NCBI GenBank assembly: GCA_019787685.1
Contig: JAHNUO010000063.1
Span: forward strand, 1-64,000
Direction of reading: 5' to 3'
DNA from: Chiua virens
Lineage: Eukaryota > Basidiomycota > Agaricomycetes > Boletales > Boletaceae
DNA: 64,000 bases
A program made the translations under genes and the position numbers. Below, piece after piece: positions 48,490 through 60,029 of this stretch; the first letter of the stretch is position 1, and each line of letters begins with the position of its first letter. The notes under the pieces are model-generated. The model made no database searches and was not told the origin of the DNA. It was given only the letters and a program-made list of their open reading frames with translations.

Positions 48490-49807
48490 TGGCTATGCTT
48501 TAGGGCATAATTGAGCGCCATGCGAGGAGTTTCCACAGCCTGAACATGCATGCTTGGCATTGTTGTGAGGTCGTGAGCAACCTTGGGACTTTTTCCAATC
48601 ATTGCACAGGATGAGCCTGCTCGGGTCAATGAGGTGACCTTCTGGCATGCGTCTGGCATGTGCTGGGAAATTGTCCCAGAGGAATTCGACCACGCAGTTG
48701 TAGTAGTCATGTGGGCCCCTTCTGAGACAGGAGGGGCAGATCAATTTGGGACGTTCACTTCCTCGTGTTGAGTGCTTTTGGGGGGGCTTCATGTCTGAGG
48801 AAGGACGCAGGACATCTCTGCTCAACCCATTAGAGCTGCAAAATCGCTGCTGGGGGGGAGAGAGGGATCTGGAGTTGCAGCAGTGATCTCATACTGAGTC
48901 GATGCATGCCAATTGCGTGTAGTGTGAGTGCCTCTGGCCTGATGTTGGGGATGCCTGTGCGAACATGAGATTTTCAACCTGTACAGGCCACCTAGTCAAG
49001 AGGCATCCGTTAGAACATGGGCCATGTGAAGCAAGCATGTGAGGTAAGAGCAGTGTGCGTAATCGAGCATGCAAGTGAATGAAATGCATTTGTCTTAGTG
49101 CTTGCTTCACATTGGGCACAGGAGAACAGGACTAACCTTCCCAAGCATAGTATTGTTCATCTCAGTCACTACTTGTTGCAGCAAGTGGTTGTTGATGAGC
49201 ACTATGTTGAATACACTAGCTGAGTCTGGATTGACTGATAGTTTGAGCTTGTTGTGCCATAAGCGTCTGATTTTTGCTGTGTAGGTAGTAAAGATGTGGT
49301 CTCTGTGCCTTGTGATTGTGCGGTATGGGTGAGATTCAAGGTTCCAAAAGAATTTGAACAGCACATTGATGTGCTTCTCCGGCCAGCCTGCTTCCTTCTG
49401 TGAGGGATAGTTCATGATTGGATTTGGCATTTTTGGACGCCTTGACTGACGCGACTGGACACAAAGTGAGAATGTTTTCTGTCAAGAGTAGACCATAAGT
49501 GTCTTCTGGCTGTGAGCATGCTTGCTTCAGAGCCTCAAAGCAGCCTTCCTTGGTGAAGTACCAGAGTTCCATGTATTCGAATGCTTGGAGTTTGCTGAGG
49601 GTGTACTGTGAAGGTCTAGTAGGGACAAAGCTGGGTGGGGGCAGGTCTTTGTCAAAGTCTGCTATGGTCTTCTTCTTGTTCTGTGTGGCTTTGGCTGCTG
49701 CCCTTGGTTCATCCTCTGGGACTTGAACTGCTTGAGCCTGCTCTCCTGCTGGTTGTGGTGGTCGCAGCAGGTCTGCAGGTTGCTCCTGCTCTGGGTGAGC
49801 TTGCCGC
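48490..49807 (-). pseudogene. gag-like protein of the YR retrotransposon
   Basis: The minus strand, continuing across the LTR insertion at 49808-50422, reads KKKTIADFDKDLPPPSFVPT, YMELWYFTKEGCFEALKQAC, AGWPEKHINVLFKFFWNLES and, near 48560-48800, a Cys/His-rich part (CPSCLRRGPHDYYNC, CSGCGNSSHGAQLC). The YxELWYFTxEGC block is typical of the first ORF in basidiomycete YR retroelements. The Cys-rich end is presumably the nucleic-acid-binding knuckle region. Confidence 0.65.
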
Positions 49808-50422
49808 TGAAGGTAATAAATCCCAGCTGTAGTGCAATACTCAGGGGGATTAAAAGAAATAGAAAGAGGGTGAAGAAATGCGATTCCGTTCGACCCAGGG
49901 ACAACACTGAGTTGGTAAACGACGAATAATGGTTTTTGAGTAGTCCGAGATGAATCCAGGGCGAATCCGGATCAAAACGGATGGAAAGGCAGACACGGCA
50001 GTCCAAATCCGGATTGATAAAACATGAGGAGAGCGAGAGAAAACAAACGTCGACCGAAAATGATGTGAGACAGATGCGCACGGGCAAAAGCTACTGTATT
50101 TTGTCAATACAGTGAATTTATAGTCCTCAGGAATACCCTCAGACTCGTCCTAAGTAAGGATAATAATAAAAAAGAAGGTTTTCATATGGTATAAAGTTCG
50201 AGAGGCACCCGAATGTCCCTGCAAGGGCTGCGTGACATGGTCTAGCCAATGCTAAGTACGAATAAGGAGCATCAAAAATAAAATAAAAGAGTCCGAGGCA
50301 AAACAGACGCGGATACAGCAATCCGGATGAGTTCACACAAGCAGACAGATCAGGATCGGGATCGGGTGACGACAGGGTGTGGAAACGTGCTATGCAAGCA
50401 CAGGGAATACCTATTCCCTACA
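49808..50422 (-). mobile_element. solo LTR (family A) inserted in the YR retrotransposon gag
   Basis: 615 bp. On the plus strand it begins tgaaggtaataaatcccagc and ends aatacctattccctaca. It is flanked by the 4-bp duplication CCGC (49804-49807, 50423-50426). It is uninterrupted and therefore shows the empty site for the family C insertion in the copy at 42370-43673. The gag frame of the host element is recognisable on both sides. Confidence 0.9.
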
Positions 50423-50551
50423 CCGCCACATGTCCTGCAAGTGCCTGATAACTCATTCCTCATCCCAGCCAAAGGCGAGGATGAGGGCCTCTCACAATGG
50501 ATGCACATTCTCCACTGTGAAGTCCGGCATGGGTTCAGGTTGCTGGTCCAT

Positions 50552-51823
50552 AGTTAAAGGGAGTGACTAATTGTGGTAAAAGTAGCAACTAAAGAATGAG
50601 GGATCTAAGGAATGTGAACTACTTAGGGAAATGCGAAGCAAGATGTGACAAAGCTCGAGGGGGAGCTGGACTCAAGCGCAGAGCTGGTGTGAGTAGCTCT
50701 GAATAGAGAAGCATGGAAGCTCCTCGCTCACTTGTCTGAAGATCTTATGTTGTGACTGTTCGTGCCTCACGCTGTTGCAACATGACTAATTAAAGATAGA
50801 CACCAATGGAAAGCCACCTTCTGTTGGAATATGTATAAAACTGTTCTGACTGTTCTGGGTAGTTCCCATGCTGCCAAGGCTTCTGCTTCTGGAAGTACCA
50901 GAATGACTATAGACTTATGTACCTAACTGGCCAAAGCTGTTTATTTACTGTATATTTTTACTATTAAACATATGTCCTTGATATATTGGCCCTAACCATT
51001 TTCACTTGACTGCTCATATGGCATGTAAAAACATATTGTAGAAAAAGTGATGTTTTGCTAATAAAATAAAAATGCAAACATAGAGACAAAGACAAGAAAA
51101 GAAATAAGTTGTAACATATGAGATCTAATATTAAATGTAAGATGGAATGAAAAGGCTCTGAATATGAGTTTTTAAAAAATTCCTATTAAAAGAGATAGCT
51201 TTTGATGGTCTAGAAGTTGGCTACAATAGAAAGAAAAAAGGCAAGGAGTCTAAAATATGTCAGAAAAAGAATGGCTTTTAATAAAAGATTGAGTAGAAAG
51301 GTTGAGAAGAATCCCAACAAGAAGAATGACTATCAATACAATAAAGGGTATTAGAAAGGGTTGGATTGGTCAAAGGGCTCCCAAGTAGAAGACTAAGAGT
51401 TAGGAGAAGAACAAATGACAGGAAAAATACCAAGGAGAGAATGCTATCAAGAAAAGAAGGAAGGTTTGTAAGTAGAAAGTGATGAAGTGCTACTTTTCTT
51501 TAACAGTAAGTGGAACTTGAATAGTGTCTGTAGTATCAAAATGAAGTGGTAGTATGGCCACAAAAGTAGCCATCAAGTGGCTATAGGATTTGACAATGTC
51601 AACTTGATTTATCAAGCTTATTGAATAATAAATACCTAGTGATTGGTAAACTAGCTACACTTATCTATTGAATAATATTTATTATATATAGTTAGTATTA
51701 ATTTGGGTGGTTTTATAGTAAAGTTTGATTATGTAAGATGGTAGCTGTATTACCGTATTTTGAACGTAAAGTCCAACAAATCTGTTCTTCCTTTCTGTCA
51801 TATCCATCCAAGACCAAAAATCA
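50552..51823. other. AT-rich non-coding stretch
   Basis: From about 50900 the sequence becomes clearly richer in A+T than the rest of the window, with many short A-rich runs and no credible ORF. It forms the left flank of the gene at 51824. I see no LTR or inverted repeat ends by eye. Confidence 0.5.
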
Positions 51824-54800
51824 CCATGGATTTAGACAAAGAACTTCAGGCATTACAAATTGTCTTTCCGTAAGTCTTTTTCTTATTCAAGTCATATATC
51901 CTTTAAGCTCTTTGGGTAGCAATTTTACCTTTGCTGAGCATATGATCAATGCTGCTCAAGAGGGTCTTGTCAAGGGTTCTCCCTTCAAGATCTTTACCAC
52001 CGTGTGCGGCATGTATAATGAAGAGCCAATAGCATATATGTAAGTCCAAGACATTAGCATCACTTTCATGCCCATACTTAAAATTTATTAATATTCTAAA
52101 AAGCATTGAAAATGAATCCACCTCTTTAGAGAAGCCAGTGATCGCCAATATCAAAAAGGTCATATTTCAGTCTCTGGGAATGAGTAAGCATCATGCAATT
52201 AGCATCAGAAAATGTCTTGTAGTTTGAAATGTTCTAACTCTTTTGATCCTATAGAAAAACCTATACCATCTACGATCTCTGTGGCAGCACAGACCACTTT
52301 TGATGGGATAGATCTTGAAGATGACTTGGAGGAGCTCAAGCCACAAGAAGATGTAGAATTATGCGACAGCTTTGAACAAGAGATGAGTGAAAAAGTTGTT
52401 CAAGATGTCCAGGAAGAGATAGAAGAGATAATCAAAGGTACAGTCCATTTTCTTTTGTTTGAAGATAAACTGGGAGCTCCTAGCATTTCAAATAGACCTT
52501 TCTATTTCCCTTACTCTAGAAGAGAGTCCAAAAGCTCAGGATAGCTATCTTACCTCTGATTGGGATGAGGGTAGGGGTAAGGGTAAAGACAAGGACAAGG
52601 ACAAGAACGAAGAACTTGAAGAACTTGAGCAAGAGTTATCAGATGAATCTGATCTAACAGATACAAGTAGCAGCATGATGGCTGAACCACCCCAGAAGAA
52701 AATCCGATGGGTTATGGACTACATCTTGGTCCCCCCTCTGCCTTCAAAGGAAAATGGCAGTGAAATACATGCCAGAGGTCTTTTGCCAGCAGAAACACTC
52801 CGACAGTTGCAAGATTTGGGTATTGACCCTTTCAATATCAAAGGAAGAACTTCTAACCGACCCCTTTTTCCTGAAGGAGGGTACGTACTGTTGTACTAGT
52901 TTTTAATAAACTAATTGATTGATCTATCTCTATTTCCCCTTTCTAAGACAAGAAGACAATGCTCTCATGTTCCAGCTTCCTCCCGATCTCACCCTCACTC
53001 CTGCAACCAACAAGCTGATCAGCCACCCAGCATTAAATGCTATCCAATCAGTTTATCTGAAAGACTACGATCTACTAGTCTGCCAGCACGTAGCCAATGG
53101 AGAAAAATGCTGCTATGCTGTTCCACTAGTCGCTATTGCTGCTCATGGATGGTCTGTAGCCCCCACTGCAAGTCGTCCAGTCCATCGCATTCACTCTCTT
53201 CGCCACTCTGGTAACAAAAGGGGTCCATCTCATATTCAAGACATTGTAAAGGGAATCCTTGAGGTTAGTTCTTCAGTTTTAAACAATTGTTCAATTCCAT
53301 TCAGGTTTCTGATGAAAATTCAAAAGATCTTTCCTAACATAGTTCTCACGTATGAAGAATTGAAGGCGATTCGGCCCCTACCTAATCAAAGCGGCCCGAT
53401 CAAACATATTCTGCCTCCAGTTGATGGCTACCAATGTGGCCGTTGTGAATATAGCTGGATCAAGACCAATCATTCTGGAAGGAAGCTATTCAATCGACAC
53501 TGGAAAAAATGCCATCAGAACAATGGACAGCAAAATCCAGAGTTTGTTTCAGTTCAAGTTCAATCCTTTAATCATGACCGGGGTCGATTCTGTTTCTTTC
53601 CTACAAGATCTGACTATGCGCCTTCTGCTTCTACTAGCAGTAGTGTGCAAAAGGCCAATTTGGCTAATAGCTCCTCATCTCTTTTGATCCAGCAATTGAG
53701 AAGGTTTCTTCCAGAATCCCCTACTGTTCAACGCTCTCTACATCAAAAGGCAATTTTGCCCTTTTTCATTCAAGTTGGAGCTTTTGATTTCATCAGAAGC
53801 TTCAATCCAACAGAGCTTATTCAACTTGTCGCACTTCCAGGCCGATATGCCGCGGCGGCCAATCCTGGCCCCCAGGATTCTATTTTTCAGAAGCTTCAAC
53901 GGGTCACCGTGTTTCGCTTTCAAAGGATCTGCAAAAGCATAACTCGTACAGACCTGACTGTTCGAAAACAACTAATGCTGACAAAGTTGTAAGTTTGAGA
54001 ATAGTAGGGAATGGGCTAACAACCGACTCAACTAATTTTTTGTTTGAAATTTCCAGGGGCATGCCTGGCATAATAGAACGATTTAATGCACCTCACCACA
54101 ACACTCAAATTGCATACGCAAGTGAGGAGGTTCGACTCTTGTGCTTTGTGTTCAGATGCCATCTTAAAGGCATTTGTTACTTGTACGCTGAAGAAAAAGG
54201 AAAACCAGACTCAAAAGGGCCTGGTACTGGTTCTAAATTCAAGGCGTTCAGGCTACCTATTACCAAACAGCTACAAAAGGCCTTGAAGGACCTAGAAGCC
54301 GCTCTGAGGTTGTCCTCCGAGAGTCCACCATCTCAGACTAGCGAAGCTTTGGACAATGTTTTAGAGGCCCTATATCTCCCAAACAACACATTGGACCTCT
54401 TTCAGGACAGATATGCTGATCCGGTGGCCATTTTTACTACTTTGCGAGCAATTCATAAAGACGGCGGATTCAATGCCCCAGAATTGCTTACCTGTTTGGC
54501 TGTTCGGATACAATTTTGTATCCGACTTTTCATACTGGACTTTCTCAACCGAGGGTATACAAGGTTCAAAAAAGCCTGTCAAGACAACAATAGAGAGGAG
54601 TCGGATGCTGATACTGGTGGTCAAAAGGACTTGGGACTTTCCGATGAAGATGCTGGCAGCCTAAGCAATCGTAGCCCCTGTGGTTCAGACTCGGAGGGCA
54701 GCATCAAAGGGAGGAGACCAAAGGGAAGTTTTGACCACGATGATGTCAAGAATAACGAGGAGGAGGATTCAGAGCTTGAGAAGGAGGATGCCTCTTCTAT

Positions 54801-56253
54801 GAGAGGCTACTGCGAGGATGAGAATTCTAGCGAAAGCGACTACCTAGATGAAGAAGACTCAGATGGAGATTTGACCAAGGTTGTATCAGAAGATGATGAC
54901 GATGACGATGACGACAAAGACACAAAGCCTGTGGAAGAGGCCAACTCAGACGTTGCGGAAGATATGGAAATACTACTACTGACAAAAGGCTTGAAAAGTA
55001 CCGGGCAAACATGGGCCAAGTAAGTGAATAAACTTATTTTTGGGGAGCTTGGATCATCTTATGGCTTTGCTTCATGGCATAGATACGTTGAGTCCATCAT
55101 AAGAGAATGGTGCTCAGAGTTGAAGCCAACTCCATTTGGCACTATACGAGAATGGATTCGGTCACTCAGTAGAGTGGTCCGAAACACCCCTGCTCGAGCA
55201 AACATTCTGTGGCTCTCCGATTCCGAGAAAGGCGATGCTGTTCGTGTGTGGAACCATACAGTCTATATTGATAGCTACCTGGCTGCAGTACAAAAAACTC
55301 TGGAGGAGTGCCTGACTCATCTACAAGAGAAGGTCTTTCTTGGCCTCGACGTTGTACTGGCTGGACTACCTGCAGAGGATTTACAAGATGAACACACAAA
55401 AGGCTTTAGCCTCTTTCCCCTGGACTTAGAGGCAGATATTACGCAGGCCAATGAATTCCTCAACCGACTTTGCATGGCTACCCAAATTGGCCTTTGTCAA
55501 AAAGATGAAGAAACAGGAGACGTTGTATGGAATGTGACTCTTCTTCAGACATGGCTTCAAGACATCTCTCGCACTTGGAGCTCTGTCTATGTTTTAATGC
55601 ATTTGTTGTCCCCACCAGCTAGAGGAACAGAGGAAGAAATGTGGCAGCACTCAAACAGCCCAGAATCCCCTCGTCATCTTTTTTATTCACAGAATCTTCA
55701 GACGCTGGTCACCAAAAGCAACTACAACAAGACCTCGAGCACTGCCAGTATATACAAGGCCATAATTCGCGTCATTCCCTATAAGCTTGCTCTCATCCTC
55801 GCTACCCTTCTTCAAATAGTCAGACCTGTGGAGCTTGCCGCAGTTCTTCAGTTTCAAAGCGGTTCCCCTGAACGTGCCCTAGAGGTCGCTAGTCTTTATC
55901 AGACACGTCTATTTGTTTCCTCAGGCCAAACGTGGACAGCTGAAGGAATGTCCCAGGCGCTTCATTCATGGTTCAAGGAGAAACTTGAAGTTCCATTCTC
56001 CCTACGTTACCACCGCCAGTTTGCTAAAGCATTGCAGCGAAAGTATTTTTCCTTTCAACAAAACCAAGTCAATTCCGAATCTGCAGAGCTAGCTTGGGCT
56101 GCCAACTCAGCTTTCGGCCACAATGAGGAAACAGGGGAAATGCATTACGCAAGGCTGAGGGGAAGCCTTGGAGTTCCTCAATCTGTACAGGAAAAGTATG
56201 AAATGGTAGGCGTTAAATGGATTGAATGGCACGGTCTGCAGCCATCCCCATAA
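51824..56253 (+). CDS. zinc-finger protein with a putative divergent tyrosine-recombinase domain
   Basis: The start is ATG 51824 (MDLDKELQALQIVFP, ending at a GTAAGT donor). Exons follow near 51930, 52260-52437, about 52530-52878, 52950-53991, 54057-55020 and from about 55083 to 56253. The first half carries two Cys/His pairs: DYDLLVCQHVANGEKCCYAV and YQCGRCEYSWI...NRHWKKCH, C2H2-like fingers as in DUF3505-type basidiomycete proteins. A very acidic linker follows (54560-54980). The last domain has PPARGTEEEMWQ, TKSNYNKTSS, SLRYHRQFAKALQRKYF and FGHNEETGEMHYARLRGS. These line up in order with the R, K, (H/R)xxR, GH and Y positions of tyrosine recombinases. No reverse transcriptase or helicase domain is attached. 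After splicing I see no stop. The function is inferred. Confidence 0.6.
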
Positions 56254-56630
56254 TAGTAGACTTTTTGTTCTTAAGTAGTCCTTCTCGATTCTGTATCAAT
56301 GCCTTTCTGGATAGAGAAATACTCTCCCACTGAAGCATAGGGAGAACGTGGCCAACAAACTTAACCTGCCCTGGTACAGCCAGCTCTGAGAAATGATCAC
56401 CAGTGCTGTCAGAAGAGCGCTGTCCAAATTTTTAATACAGGCGGTTATAACCCACCTTAGTAATTCCCAGACAATCGCCAACTACTCTGATATCCCCTTG
56501 CAGAGGGGGGGACAAACCTGGTAAACAGCACCAACGAAAGATGACCTGTCAAGGTTGTTGAGAAGAAAGACTTATGCCTTTTACTCCAGGAGGCCTTTGA
56601 GGCTTTGGGTCCCGCCAGTTTGCTGCCTCC
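56254..56630. other. 3' flank of the recombinase-like gene
   Basis: No gene is recognised. It holds the 3' UTR and ends with the left copy of the 8-bp target duplication of the adjacent miniature element. Confidence 0.4.
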
Positions 56631-57106
56631 TAGGCAACTGCAGGGGTAAAACCCCGGGTACCAGCAGCTATACCCATACCCGTACCCGCCAAATACCCCT
56701 ACAAATGGGTCTCGGGTAATAGATGGGTACCAGCCAACATACCCCAAGGTCATACCCCACGCGGGTATACCTGCGGGTATCACTGGATGCGGCGAGACGA
56801 GGGGAGAAGGCGATGACGACGCGACAACCGCGATAATGTGGTTATCGTGTCATTGTCGTCGTCAGGCGAGGGAAGGGCAAGGAGAGGAGAGGAGAGGCAA
56901 GGCAAGGCAACGGCAACAGCAACAGCAACGATGAGGGCAACGATGACAACACGACAACCACATTATAATGGTTATCGCGTTGTCATTGTCATTGTCATTG
57001 TCGGGCAAGGTGAGAACTTACATACCTGTAGCTGTACCCATGCACCGGCCATGGGTATGGGCACGGGTCACAAGAGTGCAACCCGTACCCGCGCAGTTCC
57101 CTACTA
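56631..57106. mobile_element. 476-bp non-autonomous hAT-type element
   Basis: It is flanked by a perfect 8-bp duplication CTGCCTCC (56623-56630, 57107-57114), the size typical of hAT transposition. The left end, taggcaactgcaggggta, matches the reverse complement of the right end, tagtaGGGAACTGCGCGGGTA (allowing a 2-base gap), as an imperfect terminal inverted repeat. Inside both ends are many cgggtac/gggtat units. Two large imperfect palindromes occupy the middle (56811-56870 and 56937-57003). No transposase ORF. Confidence 0.8.
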
Positions 57107-57114
57107 CTGCCTCC

Positions 57115-58104
57115 TCATGATTCAACCATTGGTACTGATGCTGTCAGAAACCATTAGCCCAACATCAATTACACCTGGCATAGTTGTCCTACATACCTAG
57201 GGCTTGCATCTCATAAAACCTTGGCAGTTAGCTCGGAGCCAGGCAGAAATTGCCTTTTATATCCAAACCAAAGCGGGTTGCCCATTTAGTTTGGATATAA
57301 AAGGTAAGACTGCCTGAAGTTCCTCGTCGCTTTTCCAAGTCCATCCCATTCATCACGTTCCTTGACATGTCCCAACAAGGATACTACAGCTAGGACTGCT
57401 GACGTCGTCAGTTCTGCTGTATGCCTTTCAACATGCCATAAGGTGAATGAGAGCATACTAGGTTGAGGTTGGAGATTTGCAATAGTTGACTAGACGAGAG
57501 GGCAAAGTGATCAGATGAGAGAGTAGTGGGCTTGTCGCGTACTTGCATTGCTAGCAGGAAGAAGACAAGTACTCAGGGTAACCGTTTTGACAAAAGTCCT
57601 GGTTTTTTTGGGGTGCCGGTGATCCAAAACAGGAAATACGGACACGTCGCGCGTCGCGACTGGTAGCTGTCTATCGACGGCTTACGCAGTTGCCTCTTTT
57701 AGACGACTGGTCACGAGTCTAACTTGTAGTAAGGTTGACTTTCACTACGGGGACTACTCCGGCAACATGATGTCTGTTGTACTATGCTTCTTTGCTTCCG
57801 TCTTAAATGACATCTCTCTGGGCCATATCGCTCATGAGTGCTGAGAGTAAGTGGTATTTTCAGCAGTTCCTGGTTACGGATTTGGGAAAGGTGTCAGGCC
57901 TGTTGTGTTCAAACGTGAGGATGGTTTTAGTGTTCCAATGTGGACAATGCTGGGTCTTATTTTGAGTTGCATCCTGGAAGATTTCGAGTTTTTGGGCACA
58001 AACTGCCAATCATAGAGAACAGTTGATATCTGTGGGGTGTCTTATCGCTGTTATTTGTGGTAGGAGCTGTGTCGCAGAGTAGGATAGGATGGATACGCAC
58101 ACGA
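57115..58104. other. intergenic region, includes a small foldback
   Basis: Apart from the inverted repeat at 57240-57316, no gene or repeat is recognised. Expected 3' coding sequence of the neighbouring recyclin-like gene is not found here. Confidence 0.4.
57240..57316. repeat. foldback with perfect 16-bp inner arms
   Basis: ccttttatatccaaac (57253-57268) and its exact reverse complement gtttggatataaaagg (57289-57304) are separated by 20 bases. Outer arms caggca (57240-57245) and tgcctg (57311-57316) also pair. It could be a tiny foldback element remnant or a transcribed hairpin. Confidence 0.85.
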
Positions 58105-59344
58105 TGTCCTCGGCTTGCTCCACTTTGACTGCCCTTACCTCGCCCTCACGTCCTCCGCTATCCATGCTTCCCGCAGAGACTATGAGGATGCCGTCGACGA
58201 CCCTGAATGCCTCTCTAAAGCATGCAGCGGTTGCTGAGAGAAACAGGGATATACTGAGCGTGCGTGCCTGTGAAAGCAATGAAGAAATGTACTCCGATAA
58301 CTTGCAGCAGCATATCAAATGTCATTGATGATGGTTGCAACAGTCGAATATGGGAATTCATGCCAGCGTAGTCCAACAGTTAATGAGGGGCACTTACCAC
58401 GTCACCGGCAATTCTGTCCGCGAATGCGAGTAAGATACCTGACTTGCACGGAAACACTCTAGAAGCCCTCGCCCCGTCTTGCTCTATGGCTATCAGAATG
58501 CGGGTCATGAACTCATCCATAGCGGTGAAGTCGAGATGGTTATCCTTCCTAAATCCCAGTCAACACCGAAACGGGTGGAACAAGGATGGGCGCACGTGAA
58601 GTTGGCAGATGAATCCCACTTTCCCTGCTCGTAAAACACCTCTCGCTTCTCCACCCAAAGTTTGCCCATCTCCCACTCTTGTGCGGACCCGTCGAACTTG
58701 GTTACCCGTTGGTTGATTCCATTCGTACAGATCTCAACCTCCCAGCCTGCACAGGCCACCTCTTTCATCCACACTTCGTCCCCTCGTGTATCCGCAGCAT
58801 CGAATGCTGTCAGCAAGCTAGCATCAAACCTATCCAAAGAAGACTTGAGAGATGCGAGGCAGAGATCCCAGGTGGATATGGGCTTGACTGCGAGGGAGAA
58901 AAATCGTGCAACAAGGTGCAGCGAGCGAGCCTGTGTGAGAAGAGCAGGAGTGGCATCCGAGTGCAGTGACAAACACGACTCAGATATGAACAATGCGAAG
59001 ACGGTGTGTGGAGGTGCATTCGTGACAGGCACGAGGGGAAGCAAGAGCGCATGGGCTCGAATGTACTTTGCACGGAATGTCGGTGTGGAGTTTCCCAGAA
59101 CATACATGTCCGCGCTGCTCAGCGGTGCCGAGCTAGACAAGTCCAAGAGCGCCCGCGGTTGGGCAGAGGCAGAGGTAAAGTCGCCAAAGTCGTCGTCGTC
59201 GAGGGAGGAAACAGCGAGGGTCGTGGGGCATTGCCGTTCTGTTTTTCCTTTTCGGCTTTGGCTCTGGCGTCGAGCTCGTTGAGGATGATGTCGAGCCCGA
59301 GTTTGTGGGTGGCAAGGTCCACACAAAGATGGAGACGTGCTCAA
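58105..59344 (-). pseudogene. recyclin-1-like / Sec10-like gene, truncated and frameshifted
   Basis: Recyclin-1 (Rcy1) is a fungal F-box protein with an exocyst Sec10-like region, acting in endosome recycling. The minus strand encodes LGLDIILNELDARAKAEKEK and, after a one-base frame switch near 59228, SSLDDDDFGDFTSASA. YIRAHALLLPLVPVTNAPPH, KLWVEKREVFYEQGKWDSSA, AMDEFMTRILIAIEQDGARA and LLAFADRIAGDVV follow. After an intron comes FLSATAACFREAFRVVDGIL, then RAVKVEQAEDIV. That order fits the middle of basidiomycete recyclin-1. The N-terminal F-box and the C-terminal part expected after EDIV are not found on either side. Only about half the usual length remains, so it is probably a decaying partial copy. 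Family assignment is from memory of motifs. Confidence 0.55.
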
Positions 59345-60029
59345 GACAAATTAATTAGCAGGAGCAAACATCAAAGGTACTGTAGCCCGAGACACATACC
59401 GATCTGTCATGCAGTTGCCTTTGCTACCACTCCAGCAGCGCTCTCCATACATTGACTGTTCGTTGAAAGCATCGCCTGGCCGTTTCCATGCAGCATGAGA
59501 TGTCACCATCACATATTGAACAGCAACCTTGTCCCACGGGCACCTCAGGCAGCACTTTTCAGAAGCAATAGCGATCTCTCAGACCAATAAGGGTGCCCAC
59601 GGGCTGTCCATGCACCCACCATACTAGGACATGAGTGTGTTGCGCTAGAGTGCATAGATCCGTGCCACATACCGACGGATTTTTGAGTTCTTTCACCAGA
59701 TCCTTCCCGTGTGGACTGGTTGGTCTGACTCGTAGGTATGCCAGACGCTGTCCATCTTCTACGTGTACACTCTCCGATAGTTGCACTAAGAAGGCGGTGA
59801 ACAGGACCGCCATACTAGTTGACATTGTGGAAACAATAGTAACACTGCGATGATGGGCTAAGATGTCTGATATGTACGCGTGGGATGATGGCAAGGAGTG
59901 CTGAAACTCGAAGTTCTTGAATTAGTATTTTCACGCATAGCCGACTCGCATGTGTTGGTGTGACTGACAAGTAAATCACCCTTTGTCACAACGTCCAGAG
60001 GCTTATCTCCTGCTGCAGCTACCATCGGT
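59345..60029. other. intergenic or unrecognised exons
   Basis: A minus-strand open frame at 59559-59894 (LAYLRVRPTSPHGKDLVKEL ...) looks mildly protein-like and could be a 3' exon of the next gene. I cannot connect it. Nothing else is seen. Confidence 0.3.

Larger units (their letters stand above)
45240..50551 (-). mobile_element. tyrosine-recombinase retrotransposon (DIRS/Ngaro-like), degenerate
   Basis: On the minus strand the order is gag-like protein, reverse transcriptase, RNase H, tyrosine recombinase. This order, without an integrase, defines YR retrotransposons. The gag-like ORF starts near 50551 (MDQQPEPMPDFTVENV) and continues after an inserted LTR. The reverse transcriptase, RNase H and recombinase parts are listed separately. 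Stops, frameshifts and an unrelated insert (about 46980-47295) show it is not active. I could not identify the split direct or inverted terminal repeats. Confidence 0.75.
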
